From positions 248,001 through 312,000 of the forward strand of contig WGNU01000006.1 of NCBI GenBank assembly GCA_016124385.1: a DNA stretch of 64,000 bases. Reading direction: 5' to 3'. The position numbers were made by a program, and so were the translations under genes. This DNA is from Alphaproteobacteria bacterium (GTDB lineage: Bacteria; Pseudomonadota; Alphaproteobacteria; Micropepsales; Micropepsaceae). Below the pieces are notes generated by a model. That model worked only from the letters and a program-made list of their open reading frames with translations, did no database searches and had not been told where the DNA came from. Shown here piece after piece: positions 61,918-64,000 of this stretch (the stretch's first letter is position 1; each line of letters begins with the position of its first letter).

Positions 61918-63843
61918 ATGTCCCGCCTCGTGTCCAAGACGGCTCTCGCGCTGGGTGCGCTGCTCCTCTTCAACGAGCAGGGCGCTCCCGATCCGTCGGG
62001 CTCGCTCGTTCCGTCCGCCGAGGCCTCCCCCTCGTTCGGCCTGCGGATCGATTTCGGCACCTTCCATAGCGGCCTTAGCGGTTACGGCAGCTGGCGCAGC
62101 TATGGGCGCTATGGGCTCGTGTGGTTTCCCCATGTGCGGCGGGGCGGCTGGCGGCCCTATACGCTGGGCCAATGGGCGCATTCGCACGACCATGGCTGGC
62201 TGTGGGTGAGCGATGAGCCGTTCGGCTGGGCGACCTATCACTACGGCAGCTGGGGCTATGATTCCTATCTCGGCTGGTACTGGGTGCCGGGCTATGTGTG
62301 GGGCCCGTCGTGGGTGACGTGGCGCTACGGCCCCGACTATGTCGGCTGGGCGCCGCTGCCGCCCGAGGCGCTGTGGGGGCCGCGCTTCAACTGGTTCTTC
62401 TCGTTCAGCTTCGGCAACGATTACGACCCCTATCACCGGCACTACGACCGCCATTGGTACGACAGGCACTATCCGGTGCGGTATCGCGATGATTCCTGGT
62501 GCTTCGTGCCGCGCGACCGGTTCGGGCATCGCGGGATCTCGTACGACATCGCGCCCCATGGCCGGAACGCGACCTACATCAACACCACGACGATCATCAA
62601 TCACTACGAAGTGAACAACACGCGCATCGTCAATCGCGGCATCGACATCGACCGGCTGGAGCGGGGACGGGGCGCGCGGATCGAGCGGGCGTCGATCGAT
62701 TTCGTCGACGGCGCACCCGATGGGCGCGAGCGCGGACGGTTCGACGGCGATGATCGCGGCGGGCGCGAGGGGCGCGTGCGGATGTATCGCCCGGTCGATG
62801 CGCCGGTCGAGCGGGGCGAGCGGGGGCGGCCACGGCTCGCGCCCTCAACGCTCGGCGCGGTCGAGACCGCCAATCTCGACGCGGCCGAGCGGCCCGAGCG
62901 CTGGGGCGCGACACGCGCCCGGCCCGCGCCCGATGCGCCCGCGAGCGTGACGGCCCCCGATGCGCCCGCGCTGCCGCCCATCGATTCCGCGCCCAGCCGG
63001 CGGCGCGGCGCGCGCGAGGGCGATGAGCGTTTCACCGAGCCGAGCGCGGCGCCGCCCAGCGGCTGGGACCGGCGGGCGAACGCGCCGCAATCCAGCACGC
63101 AAGGCGGGCGGCGGAGCGAGCGCGAACAAGGCTTTGATCCCGCGAACCGCACGCCCGCGCCCGAGATCGAGCTGCAGCCCAAGCCCGAAGCAGAGCCGGC
63201 GCTGCCGCGCGCGACGCGCGATCCCTATGGCCGCGACGGGCCGATGCCGGCGCCCTCGCGCCGGGGCATCCCCGAGCGCGCGCCGGATTATTCGCCCGAG
63301 ATTGCACCTGGTCCGCGTTCGTTGGCGCCCGAATGGGGCACACGCCCCGAACGCGACACGCGGCCCGAGCGCAGCGAGCGCGTCGGGCGCACGGATTGGG
63401 GCGGCGAGCCCGGCCGCGACGCGCGGCCGGAGCGGGATTCCCGGCCGGAGCGCGAGACACGGCCCGAGCGGAGCGAGCGCATCGGGCGCACCGATTGGGG
63501 CGGCGAGCCCCCCCGCGGCGCCCGTCCGGAATGGGGCGGCGAACCGCGCCGCGACTCGCGGCCCGAACGGGAGGCCCGACCTGAACGGGAGTCCAGACCG
63601 GAGCGGTCCATGGGGCCCGAGCGCGAGGCGAGGCCAGAACGCGAGGCAAGGCCGCAGCGCGCGCCGCAGTCCGAGCGGATGGCGAGCCCGCCGCACGCTT
63701 CACCGCCGCCCGAAGCCTCCGCGGCCCCGCAAGGCGAGCGCGGCGCGTGGGACGGCGGCGGGCGCCGTGGCGGCGGAGACGACCGGCGCGGCGATGGCGA
63801 TGGCGATGGCCGGCGCTCCGGCGAGGGGCGGCGCGGCGGGTAG
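61918..63843 (+). CDS. Secreted DUF6600-like protein with Arg/Pro/Glu repeat tail
   Basis: The 641-residue product has a signal-like N-terminus (SKTALALGALLLF), then an aromatic-rich domain of about 200 residues (YGSWRSYGRYGLVWFP, WRPYTLGQWAHSHDHGWLWVSDEPFGWATYHYGSWGYD, PDYVGWAPLPPEALWG) that resembles DUF6600/YXWGXW-type proteins. From about residue 260 it is a low-complexity Arg/Pro/Glu/Gly tail with RPER units and a Gly-rich end. An exported or surface protein is likely; the role is unknown. The ATG at 61918 was chosen for the signal-like start; an in-frame upstream TTG is possible. Confidence 0.75.
   Translation: MSRLVSKTALALGALLLFNEQGAPDPSGSLVPSAEASPSFGLRIDFGTFHSGLSGYGSWRSYGRYGLVWFPHVRRGGWRPYTLGQWAHSHDHGWLWVSDEPFGWATYHYGSWGYDSYLGWYWVPGYVWGPSWVTWRYGPDYVGWAPLPPEALWGPRFNWFFSFSFGNDYDPYHRHYDRHWYDRHYPVRYRDDSWCFVPRDRFGHRGISYDIAPHGRNATYINTTTIINHYEVNNTRIVNRGIDIDRLERGRGARIERASIDFVDGAPDGRERGRFDGDDRGGREGRVRMYRPVDAPVERGERGRPRLAPSTLGAVETANLDAAERPERWGATRARPAPDAPASVTAPDAPALPPIDSAPSRRRGAREGDERFTEPSAAPPSGWDRRANAPQSSTQGGRRSEREQGFDPANRTPAPEIELQPKPEAEPALPRATRDPYGRDGPMPAPSRRGIPERAPDYSPEIAPGPRSLAPEWGTRPERDTRPERSERVGRTDWGGEPGRDARPERDSRPERETRPERSERIGRTDWGGEPPRGARPEWGGEPRRDSRPEREARPERESRPERSMGPEREARPEREARPQRAPQSERMASPPHASPPPEASAAPQGERGAWDGGGRRGGGDDRRGDGDGDGRRSGEGRRGG
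63330..63680 (+). repeat. Imperfect tandem RPER-unit repeats inside the DUF6600-like gene
   Basis: The translation cycles through RPER-(D/E)-x units and two longer copies of SER(V/I)GRTDWGGEP. The DNA shows matching short repeats based on GGCCCGAGCG. Copy number may vary between strains, and assembly errors are possible here. Confidence 0.75.
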
Positions 63844-63853
63844 CGGCGCCCGC

Positions 63854-64000
63854 CTAGAGCGGCAGGCGCGGCAGCAGGCGCGCGGTCGGCAAATGGAGGA
63901 TCTGCGCGATCAGCCCGTCGGCATCTGCGACGCCGCCTTTTTTGAAGAGGCCGCGCGCCTTTGTAATGATTTCCTCGCGCGATAGCGGAGCTTCCGGGTC
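63854..64000 (-). CDS. C-terminal end of a probable MmgE/PrpD-family protein (partial)
   Basis: The last 48 codons of a reverse-strand gene are in the window, ending in TAG at 63854-63856. The tail reads PLSREEIITKARGLF then DADGLIAQILHLPTARLLPRL. The SREEI...K segment resembles the C-terminus of MmgE/PrpD (2-methylcitrate dehydratase-like) proteins. With so little sequence the family call is tentative. Confidence 0.45.
   Translation of the reverse strand, partial: DPEAPLSREEIITKARGLFKKGGVADADGLIAQILHLPTARLLPRLPL

Noticed and set aside
63330-63680. CRISPR-like spacing of short repeats
   Set aside because: Repeats are in frame, imperfect and contiguous, and encode the RPER protein tail; there are no unique spacers or cas genes.

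Overview
The window is about 64 kb of G+C-rich DNA that reads as alphaproteobacterial chromosome. The evidence is the gene order gyrA-coaD-queA-tgt, the recG / sdhE-mfd neighbourhood, the dense gene packing with many 1-4 base start/stop overlaps, and the abundance of acyl-CoA, SDR, CaiB and DUF35-type genes. The genus cannot be fixed from the sequence. There is no prophage, no CRISPR array and no complete insertion sequence.

Layout. 1-4.3 kb: the end of gyrA, coaD, the queuosine pair queA-tgt, tRNA-Lys with its own promoter, and an MscS-type channel. 4.9-14.1 kb: activated-precursor genes: UDP-glucuronate 4-epimerase, cysD and cysN-cysC (ATP, sulfate -> APS -> PAPS), a pentapeptide-repeat protein, a reverse-strand galU-ugd-uxs operon (UDP-Glc -> UDP-GlcA -> UDP-Xyl) and divergent gmd (GDP-4-keto-6-deoxymannose). 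Together they supply sugars and activated sulfate for a decorated surface polysaccharide, but no glycosyltransferase is present. 14.2-22.4 kb: a TPR-SPOR envelope protein, then an HMG-CoA-synthase-like/DUF35 fusion, a thioesterase and a thiolase, with a Phd/VapC-type toxin-antitoxin pair lying between the last two, followed by a two-gene ABC exporter. 22.4-30.4 kb: DUF6285 plus phosphotransferase, recG, sdhE-mfd and a DsbA-family protein. 30.5-44.5 kb: an SDR, a hexapeptide acyltransferase, alpha-methylacyl-CoA racemase, two alpha/beta hydrolases, a VOC protein, a histidine phosphatase, GNAT, an MgtC/DUF4010 membrane protein, PPK2, a CPA2 antiporter and lgt. 44.6-59.4 kb: OmpW, a sodium:solute symporter with its DUF4212 subunit, a Baeyer-Villiger-type monooxygenase divergent from an AidB-like acyl-CoA dehydrogenase, an RND pump with adaptor, an FAD oxidoreductase and an SDR.

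59.5-61.8 kb is the most unusual part. A nitroreductase gene is followed by a 209-bp perfect-length direct repeat (6 mismatches) made of the last part of that gene plus the 3' end of a tRNA-Ser(TGA) gene. The two copies bracket about 1.3 kb of visibly less G+C-rich DNA holding a PAPS-type sulfotransferase. The right copy has become a nitroreductase pseudogene, and its diverged bases supply the last codons and the stop codon of the sulfotransferase. This looks like a small acquired cassette at a tRNA 3' end, and the enzyme it carries would use the PAPS made by the cysD/cysNC genes at the other end of the window.

61.9-64 kb: a secreted DUF6600-type protein with a very long Arg/Pro/Glu repeat tail, and the end of a probable MmgE/PrpD gene.

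Other observations worth attention: the predicted catalytic Cys of the HMG-CoA-synthase-like protein is Gln, and the VapC-like toxin has Asn in place of a conserved active-site Asp. All functional statements are inferred from reading the translated sequence; no database search was run.
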